In this document: in pieces, positions 27,210 through 36,804 of the stretch
How positions within the stretch are numbered: the first letter of the stretch is position 1
Layout of the letters: every line of letters starts with the position of its first letter
Assembly: GCF_000717715.1 (NCBI RefSeq)
Contig: NZ_JOAI01000014.1
Location: 1-64,000 of the forward strand
From: Streptomyces sp. NRRL B-24484
GTDB taxonomy: Bacteria; Actinomycetota; Actinomycetes; Streptomycetales; Streptomycetaceae
Direction: 5' to 3'
DNA: 64,000 nucleotides
Program-made: the position numbers and the translations under genes
Notes under the pieces: model-generated
Seen by the model: only the letters and a program-made list of their open reading frames with translations
What the model was told of the DNA's origin: nothing
Databases searched by the model: none

Positions 27210-28523
27210 GTGCCCGCATACGACTTCATCCGCCGTTCCCGCCAGCCGTCCGACCCGGACGTGGTCGTGGTCGGTGCCGGCCTCGCGGGCCTGGCCGCCG
27301 CCCGCGCGCTGACCGAACAGGGCCTCGACGTCCAGGTCCTGGAGGCCGCCCGGCGCATCGGCGGCCGGATGGCCTCGGACGAGCTGGACGGATTCCGGCT
27401 CGACCACGGCATCCACCTGCTCAACACCGACCACCCGGAGCCGGCCCGCCGGCTCGACCCGGACCGGCTGGACCTGCGTCCGCTGGCGCCGGGCGTGCTG
27501 GTGCACAGTGCGGGCCGCCGCTACCGGGCGGGCGTCCCCCAGCAGGCCGCCGGCCGGGGCGCGCTCGGCGGGGCGCTCGGCAGTCCGCTGGAGCGGGCCC
27601 GGCTCGCCGCCGCGCTGAACCGGCTCGCCGCCACGCCCGTCCCCCGGCTGCTCGCGCGGCCGGAGACCACCGCGGCCCGCGCGCTGGCCGACCGCGGGCT
27701 CGGCGGACGGACCGTCGAGGGCTTCCTGCGCCCGCTGCTGGGCGCACTGCTGGCCGACCGCTCGCTGACCACCAGCAGCCGGGTGGCCGACCTGGTGCTG
27801 CGCTCGTACGCCCGGGGCCGGCTCTGCCTGCCCGCCGGCGGAACGGCCTCGGTGCCGGCGCAGTTGGCCGAGGGCCTGCCGGCCGGCACCGTGCGGACCG
27901 GGGTGGCGGTCACCGCGGTGTCCGCGGACGGCGTGGAGACCGCCCGGCACGGCCGGGTGGCCGCGCAGGCCGTGGTGCTGGCCTGCGACGCCCGGTCGGC
28001 GGCCGCGCTGCTGCCGGGGCTGCGGCTGCCGGACTTCCACCCGGTGACCACGTACTTCCACGCGGCGGACCGCTCGCCGCTGGGCGAGCCGTCGCTGCTG
28101 CTGGACGCCGACCGGTCCGGGGTGGCGCACACGCTGGTGCTCAGCGACGTGCACCCCTCGTACGCGCCGGCCGGGCGGGCACTGGTGGCCACCACCGTGC
28201 TGGGACGGCGGGGCTACGACATCGGCGGCCCGGCCGGGTTCGAGCCGGTGGTGCGCCGGCGGCTGGCCGAGCTGTACGGCACGTCCACCACCCGGTGGGA
28301 GTTCCTGAGCGTCCGCCACGCCCCGGACGCCGTACCGGCGATGCCCGCCCCGCACCACTTCCGCCGGTCGGTGCGGGTCCTGGCCGGGCTGTACGTCTGC
28401 GGCGACCACCGGGACACCAGCAGCGTCCAGGGCGCCCTGGTGTCCGGGCGCCGGGCCGCGCAGGCGGTGCTGCGCGACCTCGGGCTGGAGCCGACGGTGC
28501 GGGCCTCCGACGTGGCGGCCTGA
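27210..28523 (+). CDS. NAD(P)/FAD-dependent amine-oxidase-like oxidoreductase
   Basis: A 437-residue flavoprotein. Dinucleotide motif VVVVGAGLAGLAAARALTEQG and the following QVLEAARRIGGRM place it in the NAD(P)-binding Rossmann / amine oxidase superfamily (phytoene desaturase/protoporphyrinogen oxidase-like). C-terminal FAD motif LYVCGDHRDTSSVQGALVSGRRAAQAVL. GTG 27210 has AGGGAGGG nine bases upstream. Substrate unknown. Convergent with the XRE/TPR regulator, 11 bases between stops. Confidence 0.85.
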   Translation: MPAYDFIRRSRQPSDPDVVVVGAGLAGLAAARALTEQGLDVQVLEAARRIGGRMASDELDGFRLDHGIHLLNTDHPEPARRLDPDRLDLRPLAPGVLVHSAGRRYRAGVPQQAAGRGALGGALGSPLERARLAAALNRLAATPVPRLLARPETTAARALADRGLGGRTVEGFLRPLLGALLADRSLTTSSRVADLVLRSYARGRLCLPAGGTASVPAQLAEGLPAGTVRTGVAVTAVSADGVETARHGRVAAQAVVLACDARSAAALLPGLRLPDFHPVTTYFHAADRSPLGEPSLLLDADRSGVAHTLVLSDVHPSYAPAGRALVATTVLGRRGYDIGGPAGFEPVVRRRLAELYGTSTTRWEFLSVRHAPDAVPAMPAPHHFRRSVRVLAGLYVCGDHRDTSSVQGALVSGRRAAQAVLRDLGLEPTVRASDVAA

Positions 28524-28534
28524 CCGGACGGCGC

Positions 28535-30190
28535 TCAGATCACCCCGGCCTGGCGGGCGGCCTCCTCGAAGGCCCGCACGGTCGGGGTGGCCCGGTAGGG
28601 GGCGAGGCGGCGGTGGAAGTCCCGCAGGTACTCCACCGTGCGGGCGGAGCGCATCTCGCCGGCGGCCCGCAGCGACTCGCCCGCCATCGTGCAGGACTCC
28701 TCGACCTCGCCCATGCCGAGCCGCGAGGTGGCCAGCACCAGGCGGCAGAGGATCCGGCTGCGGGCGTAGGCGGGGGCGCGCAGCCGCAGCGACTTCTCGG
28801 CGTGCTGGGCGGCGGGCCGCCACTGCTGCAGGTCGCGGTAGCAGTGCGCGAACTCGTCGGCCAGCTGGGCCTCGTCGAAGTAGCGTGCCCAGGACGGTGC
28901 CTCGTCGCCCGGCCGGGCGGTGGCCAACGCCCGCTCGCAGCGGACCATCGCCGCCGTGCAGGAGCGGACGTCGCCGAGCAGGGCGTGGCCGCGGGCCTCG
29001 GCCGCGTGCATCAGCGCCTGGACGACCGGGGCCGCCGTGGTGCCGACGCCCTGCTGGGCGACCCGGGCGAGCTGGATCGCCTCCCGGCCGTGGCCGAGGT
29101 GGACGGCCTGCTGGCTCATGGTGGTGAGCACGAAGCCGCCGAGCACGCGGTCCCCCGCGGCCTGGGAGAGCCGCAGCGACTGGACGAAGTACCGCTGGGC
29201 GAGGCCGTGCGCCGCGATGTCGAAGGACGTCCAGCCGGCCAGCCGGGTGAGGTCGGCGACGGCGCCGAACAGCGCCCGGCCGATCTGCTCGCCGTAGCGG
29301 CCGCGCAGCATCGGCTCGGCCTCGCTCTCCAGGTAGCGGACCAGGGCCTGCCGGGCGTGGCCGCCGCCGTAGGCGTGGTCGAGCGCCCGGAAGAGGTCGC
29401 CGACCGCGCGGATGGCGGCGATGTCGCCACGGCCGACCCGGACGGCCGGGCGGGAGTCCCGGCCGGGGGCGTTCTGCTCGGCGGCGTCGGTGCCGGGCAG
29501 CGGCCGGCGGGCCTGCTGCGGGACGCGCCCGGGGACGGGCCGCGCCGGACCGCGGACGGCCCCGGCGGCGGTGGGCCGGGTGCCGGCCAGCTCCTCCGGG
29601 GGCAGCGTGGTGGCGTCCCGGGCGACCCGCTCGTCGGTGCGGCCGATCAGCCAGTCGCGACTGGGCACGACGAGGCCGGCCGGGGTGAAGGCGATCTTGC
29701 GGAGTTCGGCGTACGGGCCGTTGTCCTTGCGCCACATGGAGGCGACGATGTCGACGGCCTCCTGCGGGGTCTCGGCGAACTCCAGCCCGGCGTAGACCGG
29801 GGCGCAGGCGTCGAGGCCGACGTCCTGGGCGGTGAGGCGGCGGCCGAGCCGCCGGGTGAAGACCTCGGCGATCAGCGCCGGGGTGGCGCCGCGGGGCTGC
29901 TGGCCGCGCAGCCAGCGGGTCACCGAGGTCTTGTCGTAGCGCAGGTCGAGGCCGTGCTCCAGGCCGAGCTGGTCGACCCGGCGGGCCAGACCGGCGTGCG
30001 AGAAGCCGGACTCCTCGATGAGCGCGGCGAGTTGCGGGTTCTGGGTGCGGTGGTTCCCGGTGGCGGTCTCCACCGGGCGGTCGTCGTCTTCGTCGGACAC
30101 CTGCGGAGGGGCCCCGGCCTGCACTTCGTGCGGGTCGAGCGCATCGAGCGGTCCGAACGCCGGGCTGTCGGTCACAGGCCGTTGGGGCAT
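28535..30190 (-). CDS. XRE-type DNA-binding regulator with C-terminal TPR-like region
   Basis: A 551-residue regulator. N-terminal helix-turn-helix (about 45-110: LAALIEESGFSHAGLARRVDQLG, TSVTRWLRGQQPRG), a Pro/Arg-rich linker (about 200-250), then a long helical TPR-like domain to the C-terminus. This layout matches streptomycete regulators such as NsdA that modulate development and antibiotic production; the specific target is unknown. ATG 30190 is preferred (AGGTG nine bases upstream); GTG 30202 is in frame. A TACTGT hexamer on the minus strand (30266-30271) may be its -10 box. Confidence 0.8.
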   Translation of the reverse strand: MPQRPVTDSPAFGPLDALDPHEVQAGAPPQVSDEDDDRPVETATGNHRTQNPQLAALIEESGFSHAGLARRVDQLGLEHGLDLRYDKTSVTRWLRGQQPRGATPALIAEVFTRRLGRRLTAQDVGLDACAPVYAGLEFAETPQEAVDIVASMWRKDNGPYAELRKIAFTPAGLVVPSRDWLIGRTDERVARDATTLPPEELAGTRPTAAGAVRGPARPVPGRVPQQARRPLPGTDAAEQNAPGRDSRPAVRVGRGDIAAIRAVGDLFRALDHAYGGGHARQALVRYLESEAEPMLRGRYGEQIGRALFGAVADLTRLAGWTSFDIAAHGLAQRYFVQSLRLSQAAGDRVLGGFVLTTMSQQAVHLGHGREAIQLARVAQQGVGTTAAPVVQALMHAAEARGHALLGDVRSCTAAMVRCERALATARPGDEAPSWARYFDEAQLADEFAHCYRDLQQWRPAAQHAEKSLRLRAPAYARSRILCRLVLATSRLGMGEVEESCTMAGESLRAAGEMRSARTVEYLRDFHRRLAPYRATPTVRAFEEAARQAGVI

Positions 30191-30488
30191 ATCAGTCAAC
30201 ACCTCTCGAGCGCCGCTCCGGTCCCCCCGGTTTTCGGGCGACGCCCCCTGTCGGGAATCGGCGTGACAGTAGCGAGCATTCGGGCGCTATGGGTCGATTC
30301 GGGCGTGCAATCCTCCGAACGGGTGATGCAAGGGCGCCCGTTACGGGGAAGCGGGCGCACAGGGGGTTTGGCTTGCACCACCGGTGCGCCCTGCGGCCTG
30401 CCATGGCGTCCGAGCACATCCGCCGACGCAGACCTGTGTCGCCCGCACACATGGGAGCGGGCGCGCAGGATTCCTACCGTTCTCGGCC

Positions 30489-31262
30489 ATGGACACCACT
30501 TCAGCCCCCGCCCCGCCGCCGGCCCTGCAGGGCCGGACGGCACTGGTCACCGGAGCCGCCTCCGGGATCGGCCGGGCCTGCGCCGAGGCCTTCGCCGCGG
30601 CCGGCGCACGGGTGTACGTCGTCGACGTCGCCGCCGCCCCGGCCGAGGAGCTCGCCGGGCGGATCGGCGGGGTCGCCGTCGTCGCCGACCTCTCCGACCC
30701 GCAGGCGGTGGACGCCCTGCCCGACGACGCGGACATCGTCGTCAACAACGCCGGCCTGCAGCACGTCGCCCCGCTGCACGAGTTCCCGACCGAGCGGTTC
30801 GCGCTGATCCAGCGGGTCATGGTGGAGGCCCCGTTCCGGATCATCCGCCGCACCCTGCCGCACATGTACGGGAACGCGTGGGGACGGATCGTCAACATCT
30901 CCTCGGTGCACGGGCTGCGCGCCAGCGCCTTCAAGTCGGCGTACGTGACCGCCAAGCACGGGCTGGAGGGGCTGAGCAAGACCGCCGCCCTGGAGGGCGC
31001 CCCGCACGGCGTCACCAGCAACTGCATCAACCCGGGTTACGTGCGCACCGCCCTGGTGGAGCGGCAGGTCGCCGCCCAGGCCCTGGCGCACGGCATCCGC
31101 GAGGACGAGGTGGTGGAGCAGATCATGCTCGACCGCACCGCCGTCAAACGGCTGATCGAACCCGACGAGGTCGCGCAGCTCGCGCTCTGGCTCTGCTCGC
31201 CGTCCGCCTCGTACATCACCGGCGCCAGCCTGCCCGTGGACGGCGGCTGGACGGCCCACTGA
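30489..31262 (+). CDS. 3-hydroxybutyrate dehydrogenase
   Basis: A 257-residue short-chain dehydrogenase interconverting (R)-3-hydroxybutyrate and acetoacetate with NAD+. TGAASGIG cofactor motif, NNAG, catalytic Ser in NISSVHG and Tyr/Lys in YVTAKHG. The LQHVAPLHEFP segment is characteristic of bacterial BDH. ATG 30489 follows TACCGT (30475-30480) by eight bases, so the mRNA may be leaderless. Forms a module with the MHS transporter and the GAF/PucR regulator downstream. The roughly 300-base upstream gap also holds the inverted repeat GCACC-ACC-GGTGC (30375-30387). Confidence 0.9.
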   Translation: MDTTSAPAPPPALQGRTALVTGAASGIGRACAEAFAAAGARVYVVDVAAAPAEELAGRIGGVAVVADLSDPQAVDALPDDADIVVNNAGLQHVAPLHEFPTERFALIQRVMVEAPFRIIRRTLPHMYGNAWGRIVNISSVHGLRASAFKSAYVTAKHGLEGLSKTAALEGAPHGVTSNCINPGYVRTALVERQVAAQALAHGIREDEVVEQIMLDRTAVKRLIEPDEVAQLALWLCSPSASYITGASLPVDGGWTAH

Positions 31263-31342
31263 CGCGGCCCTCCCGGCCTCCGTCCCCGCGGGCCCCGCCC
31301 GTACCCTCCCGCACAGCCCCTCCCCCGAGAACAGGTGACCCC

Positions 31343-32686
31343 ATGGCCCACTCTCCCGACGTCGCGAGACCAGGCTCCCCGCTCTGGAAGGTGGTCGGCG
31401 CCAGCCTCATCGGCACCACCGTCGAGTGGTACGACTACTTCCTCTACGGCACCGCCGCCGCCCTCGTCTTCGGCAAGGTGTTCTTCCCCGACAGCGACCC
31501 GCTGACCGGCACGCTGCTCTCCTTCCTCACCTACGCCATCGGCTTCGCCGCCCGCCCGCTGGGCGCCCTGGTGTTCGGGCACTTCGGCGACCGGATCGGC
31601 CGCAAGCGGCTGCTGGTGCTGAGCCTGCTGCTGATGGGCGGCGCGACCACGCTGATCGGCTGCCTGCCGACGTACCGCCAGATCGGCGTCGCCGCGCCGG
31701 TGCTGCTCACCGCGCTGCGGCTGGTGCAGGGCTTCGCGCTGGGCGGCGAGTGGGGCGGCGCGGTGCTGCTGGTCTCCGAGCACGGCGACCGGGCGCGGCG
31801 CGGCTTCTGGGCGTCCTGGCCGCAGGGCGGCGCCCCGGCCGGCAACCTGCTGGCGGCCGGCGTGCTGTCGCTGATGACGGCGACCCTGTCGGACGAGGCC
31901 TTCCTCTCCTGGGGCTGGCGGGTGCCGTTCCTGCTCTCCGCGGTGCTGGTCGCGGTCGGCCTGTGGATCCGGCTCGCGGTGGACGAGTCGCCGCTGTTCC
32001 AGCAGGCGCTCCGGGCCGCGAAGGAGCGGACGTCGGTGGAACAGCCGCCGCTGGTCGCGGTGCTGCGCAACCACTGGCGGGACGTGCTGGTCGCCATGGG
32101 CGCCCGGATGGCCGAGAACATCTCGTACTACGTGATGACCACCTTCGTGCTGGCGTACGCGGTCGGGCACGTCCACCTGCCGAAGCAGACCGCGCTGAAC
32201 GCGGTGCTGATCGCCTCCGCCGTCCAGTTCGCGCTGATCCCGCTGTTCGGCGCGCTCTCCGACCGGGTCGGCCGCAAGCCGGTGTACCTGGTCGGCGCGG
32301 TCGGCGTGGGCGTCTGGGCCTTCGTCTTCTTCGGCATGGTCGACACGAAGTCCTTCGGCGCGCTGGTCGCGGCGATCACGATCGGCCTGGTCTTCCACAG
32401 CGCGATGTACGCCCCGCAGGCGGCGTTCTTCTCCGAGCTGTTCGCCACCCGGATGCGGTACTCCGGCGCCTCCATCGGCGCCCAGTTCTCCTCGGTGGCG
32501 GCCGGTGCCCCGGCCCCGCTGATCGCCACCGCGCTGCTCAAGGACTACGGCAGCTCGACCCCGATCGCGGTGTACGTGGCGATCGCGGCCGCGATCACCG
32601 TCCTCGCGGTGCTCTGCTCCCGGGAGACCCGTGGCGAGGACCTCGCCGACACCGAGCCGGCCCGCGAGGGCGTCCCGGTCGGCTGA
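31343..32686 (+). CDS. MFS transporter, metabolite:H+ symporter (MHS) family
   Basis: A 447-residue protein with about 12 membrane helices. MHS hallmarks: GTTVEWYDYFLYGTAAAL near the N-terminus, GHFGDRIGRKRLL between helices 2 and 3, RLVQGFALGGEWGGAVLL, and SDRVGRKP at the cytoplasmic loop 8-9. The family takes up organic acids such as shikimate, citrate, proline or alpha-ketoglutarate. Lying 80 bases after 3-hydroxybutyrate dehydrogenase, it probably imports hydroxybutyrate or a related acid (inference). Confidence 0.9.
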   Translation: MAHSPDVARPGSPLWKVVGASLIGTTVEWYDYFLYGTAAALVFGKVFFPDSDPLTGTLLSFLTYAIGFAARPLGALVFGHFGDRIGRKRLLVLSLLLMGGATTLIGCLPTYRQIGVAAPVLLTALRLVQGFALGGEWGGAVLLVSEHGDRARRGFWASWPQGGAPAGNLLAAGVLSLMTATLSDEAFLSWGWRVPFLLSAVLVAVGLWIRLAVDESPLFQQALRAAKERTSVEQPPLVAVLRNHWRDVLVAMGARMAENISYYVMTTFVLAYAVGHVHLPKQTALNAVLIASAVQFALIPLFGALSDRVGRKPVYLVGAVGVGVWAFVFFGMVDTKSFGALVAAITIGLVFHSAMYAPQAAFFSELFATRMRYSGASIGAQFSSVAAGAPAPLIATALLKDYGSSTPIAVYVAIAAAITVLAVLCSRETRGEDLADTEPAREGVPVG

Positions 32687-32693
32687 CCCGCCC

Positions 32694-32732
32694 GGCGCGG
32701 CCCGGGGCGGCTCCCCCGCCCCGGGCCGCGCC
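32694..32732 (+). terminator. Terminator hairpin after the MHS transporter
   Basis: Perfect 17-bp stem GGCGCGGCCCGGGGCGG with its complement, 5-base loop. It separates the transporter from the regulator gene, so the regulator may have its own transcript. Confidence 0.8.
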
Positions 32733-32749
32733 GCTCCCGGACCGCACGG

Positions 32750-34684
32750 ATGAATGGCACGATGGCCCGCACCATGAACGAGCCCACCGAGAGCGCCGCC
32801 CCCGCCCTGCGCCGGCTGATCGACCTGCTCGCCTCCGGCGCGGCCACCGAGGACTTCACCGAGGTGCTCTCCGAGGCGCGCCGGCAGGGCGCGCCCGCCG
32901 CGGTGCTCGCCGAGATCGACGCCGCAGCCTGGCAGGCGCTGCGGGTGCACCGGACGCTGCGCCAGCACCGGCGCCGCGAGGCGGAACTGACGGCGCTCTT
33001 CGACACCGCCGGCGACCTCGCCGCCTCCCGCGACCTGGACGCCGTACTGCAGGCCATCGTCCGCCGGGCCCGGATGCTGCTGGGCACCCACACCGCGTAC
33101 CTCACCCTCCCCGACGAGGCGGCCGGGGACACCTACATGCGGGTCACCGACGGCTCGGTCTCGCAGCTCTTCCAGACCCTGCGGCTCAGCCTCGGCGACG
33201 GCCTCGGCGGCCTGGTCGCCCAGACCGCCCGGCCGTACGCCACCCCCGACTACCGCACCGACGAGCGGTTCCACCACACCGGCACCATCGACGCCGGTGT
33301 GCTGGACGAGGGCCTGGTCGCGATCATCGGCGTACCGCTGCTGCTCGGCGGGCGGGTGATCGGCGTGCTGTTCGCCGCCGACCGCTCCCCCCGGGCGTTC
33401 TCCCCGGACGAGGTCGCCCTGCTGTGCACCCTCGCCGCGCACGCCGCCGTCGCCCTGGACACCGCGAAGGCGCTCGCCGACACCCGGGCCGCGCTCACCG
33501 ACCTCGCCGCCGCCAACCACGTGATCCAGGCGCACGCCGCCGCCGTCCAGCGCGCCGAGCAGGCCCACGACCGGCTCACCGACCTGGTGCTGCGCGGTGC
33601 CGAGGCCGCCGACGTCGCCGCCGAGGTCGCCACCCTGCTCGGCGGCGGCGTCACCGTCCACGACACCGAGGGGCACCCGCTCACCGGCCGCCCCGGCCCG
33701 GACGGCGCCGCCGGTCCGTCCCGCCACCTCGCCGAGGCCTTCGCCGCCTCCCGCACCGAGGGCCGCGCGGTGCGCCGCGGCGAGGACTGGGTCTGCGCCG
33801 CCCTGGCCGGCCACGACCTGCTCGGCGGCCTGGTGCTGCGCGGCCGCGCCGACCTCGACGACGCCGACCGGCGGATCTTCGAACGGGCGAGCGTGGTCAC
33901 CGCGCTGCTCCTGCTGCTGCGGCGCTCCGTCGCCGAGACGGAGAACCGCGTCCGCGGCGAACTCCTCGCCGACCTGCTCACCGCACCCGACCGCGACCCC
34001 GCCGGCCTCACCGCCCGCGGCCGCCGGCTCGGCGTCGACCTCGGCCGCCGCCACCTCGTGCTCGTCGCCGAGGCCGACCCCGCCGACCGCTCCCGGCTCG
34101 TCGGGGCCGCCGCCCGCCACCTCTTCGGCACCCGCGGCATCAGCGCCGAACACGGCGAGGCCGTGGTGCTGCTGCTGCCCGACGACGGCACCCCGCCCGA
34201 CCGGGCCGCCTCGGACGCCGCCGAACGCCTCGCCCGGCTGGCCGGCTGCCCGGTGACCGTCGGCGCGGGCGGGCCCGCCGCCGGTCCGGCCGCGCTCGCG
34301 GCGGCGCACGGCGAGGGCGTGCGGTGCGTGCGGGCCCTGCGGGTGCTCGGGCGCGAGGGCTGCGGGGCCTCCGCCGCGGGGCTCGGCTTCCTCGGCGTCC
34401 TGCTCGGCGACGGCCACGACGTCGCGGGGTTCGTCGGGGCCGCACTCGGCCCGCTGGTGGCGTACGACGCCCGGCGCGGGACGGAGCTGGTCCGCACCCT
34501 GCGGGCCTACTTCGACTGCGGCGGCAGCCTCACCCGGGCCAAGGACGAACTGCACGTCCACGTGAACACCGTCGTCCAGCGGCTGGACCGGATCGAGGTG
34601 CTGCTCGGCCGCGACTGGAACTCCCCCGAGCGCGCCCTGGAACTGCAGCTCGCCCTGCGGCTCCAGCTCCTGGCCGGGGCCTGA
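32750..34684 (+). CDS. GAF-domain transcriptional regulator of the PucR/CdaR family
   Basis: A 644-residue regulator. Residues about 65-235 are a GAF sensor domain (ELTALFDTAGDLAASRDLDAVL... to DEVALLCTLAAHAAVALD), followed by a helical linker, a degenerate sensor region, and a C-terminal PucR helix-turn-helix (about 580-635) with TLRAYFDCGGSLTRAKDELHVHVNTVVQRLDRIE. Likely responds to a small carboxylate and controls the dehydrogenase-transporter pair just upstream; this is inferred from context. Start uncertain among ATG 32750, 32762 and 32774. Confidence 0.85.
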   Translation: MNGTMARTMNEPTESAAPALRRLIDLLASGAATEDFTEVLSEARRQGAPAAVLAEIDAAAWQALRVHRTLRQHRRREAELTALFDTAGDLAASRDLDAVLQAIVRRARMLLGTHTAYLTLPDEAAGDTYMRVTDGSVSQLFQTLRLSLGDGLGGLVAQTARPYATPDYRTDERFHHTGTIDAGVLDEGLVAIIGVPLLLGGRVIGVLFAADRSPRAFSPDEVALLCTLAAHAAVALDTAKALADTRAALTDLAAANHVIQAHAAAVQRAEQAHDRLTDLVLRGAEAADVAAEVATLLGGGVTVHDTEGHPLTGRPGPDGAAGPSRHLAEAFAASRTEGRAVRRGEDWVCAALAGHDLLGGLVLRGRADLDDADRRIFERASVVTALLLLLRRSVAETENRVRGELLADLLTAPDRDPAGLTARGRRLGVDLGRRHLVLVAEADPADRSRLVGAAARHLFGTRGISAEHGEAVVLLLPDDGTPPDRAASDAAERLARLAGCPVTVGAGGPAAGPAALAAAHGEGVRCVRALRVLGREGCGASAAGLGFLGVLLGDGHDVAGFVGAALGPLVAYDARRGTELVRTLRAYFDCGGSLTRAKDELHVHVNTVVQRLDRIEVLLGRDWNSPERALELQLALRLQLLAGA

Positions 34685-34783
34685 CGGGGGCGGCGGCCCC
34701 GGGGGTCTCGGGGGCCGACCGGCTCCTCCGGGGGCAGGCGTACAGTGACCGGGTTGGTCTCGAACGCCTGGCAAGGAGCAGCG

Positions 34784-35581
34784 GTGAGCGAGGACGTACG
34801 GTTCGTGACGATGGGGATCGGCGAGGGCGCCGTCCCCTACCCGGAGGCCTGGGAGGAACAGCAGCGGCTGCACGCGCTGCGCGTCGCGGACGAGATCCCG
34901 GACACCGTGCTGCTGCTGGAGCACCCGCCGGTGTTCACGGCGGGCAAGCGCACCAACCCGGAGGACTTCCCGCTGGACGGCACCCCGGTGGTGCAGGTGA
35001 ACCGGGGCGGCGAGATCACCTGGCACGGGCCGGGGCAGCTGGTGGGCTACCCGATCGTGAAGCTGCCGGACCCGGTCGACGTGGTGGCGTACGTGCGCCG
35101 GCTGGAGGAGGCGCTGATCCGCGCCTGCGCCGAGGTCGGGGTCGCGACCTCGCGGGTGGAGGGCCGCAGCGGGGTGTGGGTGCTCGGCGAGGACCTCCCG
35201 GACGCGGTGGTGGATCCGTCGCAGGTGGTGGAGATCGGCAAGCTGACGCTGCGGATGGGGCTGCCGCTGGGGATCGACCCGCGGCTGGCCGGTCCGGAGT
35301 ACGCGCCGTCGAACGCGGGCCAGCGGGGCGACGACCGGAAGCTGGCGGCGATCGGCGTCCGGGTGGCGCGCGGCGTGACCATGCACGGGTTCGCACTGAA
35401 CTGCGACCCCGACATGACCTGGTTCGACCGGATCGTGCCGTGCGGGATCCGGGACGCGGGCGTGGGCTCGCTGGCCGGCGAGCTGGGCCGGCCGTTCGGC
35501 GTGGCGGATGCCCTGCCGGTGGTGCGCAAGCACCTGGCCGAGGTCTTCGCGGAGCTGCCGGAGCCCGCGCCCGCCCGCTGA
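34784..35581 (+). CDS. lipB: Octanoyl-[acyl carrier protein]:protein octanoyltransferase
   Basis: LipB moves the octanoyl group from ACP to lipoyl-domain lysines. 265 residues from GTG 34784 with AAGGAG five to six bases upstream. [18 protein letters not shown] signature, catalytic Lys in DRKLAAIGV and Cys in [22 protein letters not shown] hexamer at 34741-34746 could be the -10 box. Next to lipA, and in the same conserved block as the E2 and E3 genes it serves. Confidence 0.95.
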   Translation: MSEDVRFVTMGIGEGAVPYPEAWEEQQRLHALRVADEIPDTVLLLEHPPVFTAGKRTNPEDFPLDGTPVVQVNRGGEITWHGPGQLVGYPIVKLPDPVDVVAYVRRLEEALIRACAEVGVATSRVEGRSGVWVLGEDLPDAVVDPSQVVEIGKLTLRMGLPLGIDPRLAGPEYAPSNAGQRGDDRKLAAIGVRVARGVTMHGFALNCDPDMTWFDRIVPCGIRDAGVGSLAGELGRPFGVADALPVVRKHLAEVFAELPEPAPAR

Positions 35582-35591
35582 GGGCGGGAAT

Positions 35592-35678
35592 CTACCGGTC
35601 AGTAGCCATGTTGCCCTGCGATTGAGGGGCATCAGGCCCGGTACAGGCGATGAAAGTACAGGCGTACCCTGGGGGTAC
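35592..35678 (+). promoter_or_regulatory. lipA upstream region with two inverted repeats and a direct repeat
   Basis: CTAC-CGGTCA-GTAG (35592-35605), direct repeat GTACAGGCG (35641-35649 and 35656-35664), and the 15-bp palindrome GTACCC-TGG-GGGTAC (35664-35678). TACCCT inside the palindrome may be the -10 box. The palindrome resembles the CsoR/CstR-type operators at 51,963 and 55,091. Confidence 0.45.
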
Positions 35679-35702
35679 CCCGTCTAGTTCTAGGAGTTGC
35701 AC

Positions 35703-36656
35703 GTGTCCGCTGTCGCGCCCGACGGCAGGAAGCTTCTCCGCCTGGAGGTCCGCAACAGCGAGACCCCCATCGAGCGGAAGCCCGAGTGGATCAAGACCCG
35801 GGCGAAGATGGGCCCGGAGTACAACGCCCTCCATTCGCTGGTGAAGAAGGAGGGGCTGCACACGGTCTGCCAGGAGGCCGGCTGCCCCAACATCTTCGAG
35901 TGCTGGGAGGACCGCGAGGCCACCTTCCTCATCGGCGGTGACCAGTGCACCCGCCGCTGCGACTTCTGCCAGATCGACACCGGCAAGCCCGCCGAGTTCG
36001 ACCGGGACGAGCCGCGCCGGGTCGCCGAGTCCATCGTCACGATGGACCTGAACTACGCAACCATCACCGGTGTCGCCCGCGACGACCTGGAGGACGGCGG
36101 CTCCTGGCTGTACGCCGAGACCGTCCGCCAGGTGCACGCGATGACCGCCGGCCGCGAGGCCGGCCGCACCGGTGTGGAGCTGCTGATCCCGGACTTCAAC
36201 GCCGTCCCGGAGCAGCTCGCCGAGGTCTTCTCGTCCCGCCCCGAGGTGCTGGCGCACAACGTGGAGACGGTGCCGCGGATCTTCAAGCGGATCCGCCCGG
36301 CCTTCCGCTACGAGCGCTCGCTGGACGTCATCACGCAGGCCCGCGCGGCCGGCCTGGTCACCAAGTCCAACCTGATCCTCGGCATGGGCGAGACCCGCGA
36401 GGAGGTCAGCCAGGCGCTGGCCGACCTGGTCGGGGCCGGCTGCGAGCTGATCACCATCACCCAGTACCTGCGCCCCTCGCTGCGCCACCACCCGGTGGAG
36501 CGCTGGGTGAAGCCGCAGGAGTTCGTGGAGCTGCAGGAGGAGGCCGAGGAGCTCGGCTTCGCCGGCGTGATGTCGGGTCCGCTGGTGCGGTCCTCGTACC
36601 GCGCGGGCCGGCTGTACCGGCAGGCGCTGGAGCACCGCGAGCGCGCGGCGGTCTGA
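35703..36656 (+). CDS. lipA: Lipoyl synthase
   Basis: Radical-SAM enzyme that inserts two sulfurs into the octanoyl chain. 317 residues from GTG 35703 ([20 protein letters not shown]) with AGGAG seven bases upstream. Auxiliary-cluster motif [12 protein letters not shown] (C-x4-C-x5-C) sacrifices its sulfide, radical-SAM motif CTRRCDFC binds the second [4Fe-4S], and the C-terminal [10 protein letters not shown] holds the conserved RSSY serine. Depends on Fe-S supply, to which erpA and the desulfurase nearby could contribute. Confidence 0.96.
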   Translation: MSAVAPDGRKLLRLEVRNSETPIERKPEWIKTRAKMGPEYNALHSLVKKEGLHTVCQEAGCPNIFECWEDREATFLIGGDQCTRRCDFCQIDTGKPAEFDRDEPRRVAESIVTMDLNYATITGVARDDLEDGGSWLYAETVRQVHAMTAGREAGRTGVELLIPDFNAVPEQLAEVFSSRPEVLAHNVETVPRIFKRIRPAFRYERSLDVITQARAAGLVTKSNLILGMGETREEVSQALADLVGAGCELITITQYLRPSLRHHPVERWVKPQEFVELQEEAEELGFAGVMSGPLVRSSYRAGRLYRQALEHRERAAV

Positions 36657-36684
36657 GGACGGCCCCGGGCGCCCCGGAGGGGCT

Positions 36685-36754
36685 CCTCGCGCGGGCCGCG
36701 CGAGGGTCGTACCGGAAGCTCGGGAGGGCGGCGGGCAGTGGCCTGCCGCCCTCC
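36685..36754 (+). terminator. Double hairpin after lipA
   Basis: CCTCGCGC / GCGCGAGG (36685-36705) followed by a 13-bp stem with one G-U pair, GGAGGGCGGCGGG / CCTGCCGCCCTCC (36723-36754). Confidence 0.65.
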
Positions 36755-36804
36755 GGCGTACCTGCGGCGCGGCCGCCTTGCGGTCGTGCGGCTTTCATGC
36801 GACT

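Noticed and set aside
31037..35632. A 1,531-codon open frame on the minus strand, and other very long antisense frames (for example 16,884-20,006 and 47,291-50,893).
   Set aside because: They run opposite to well-identified genes and have Arg/Gly/His/Pro-rich low-complexity translations typical of shadow frames in high-GC DNA.
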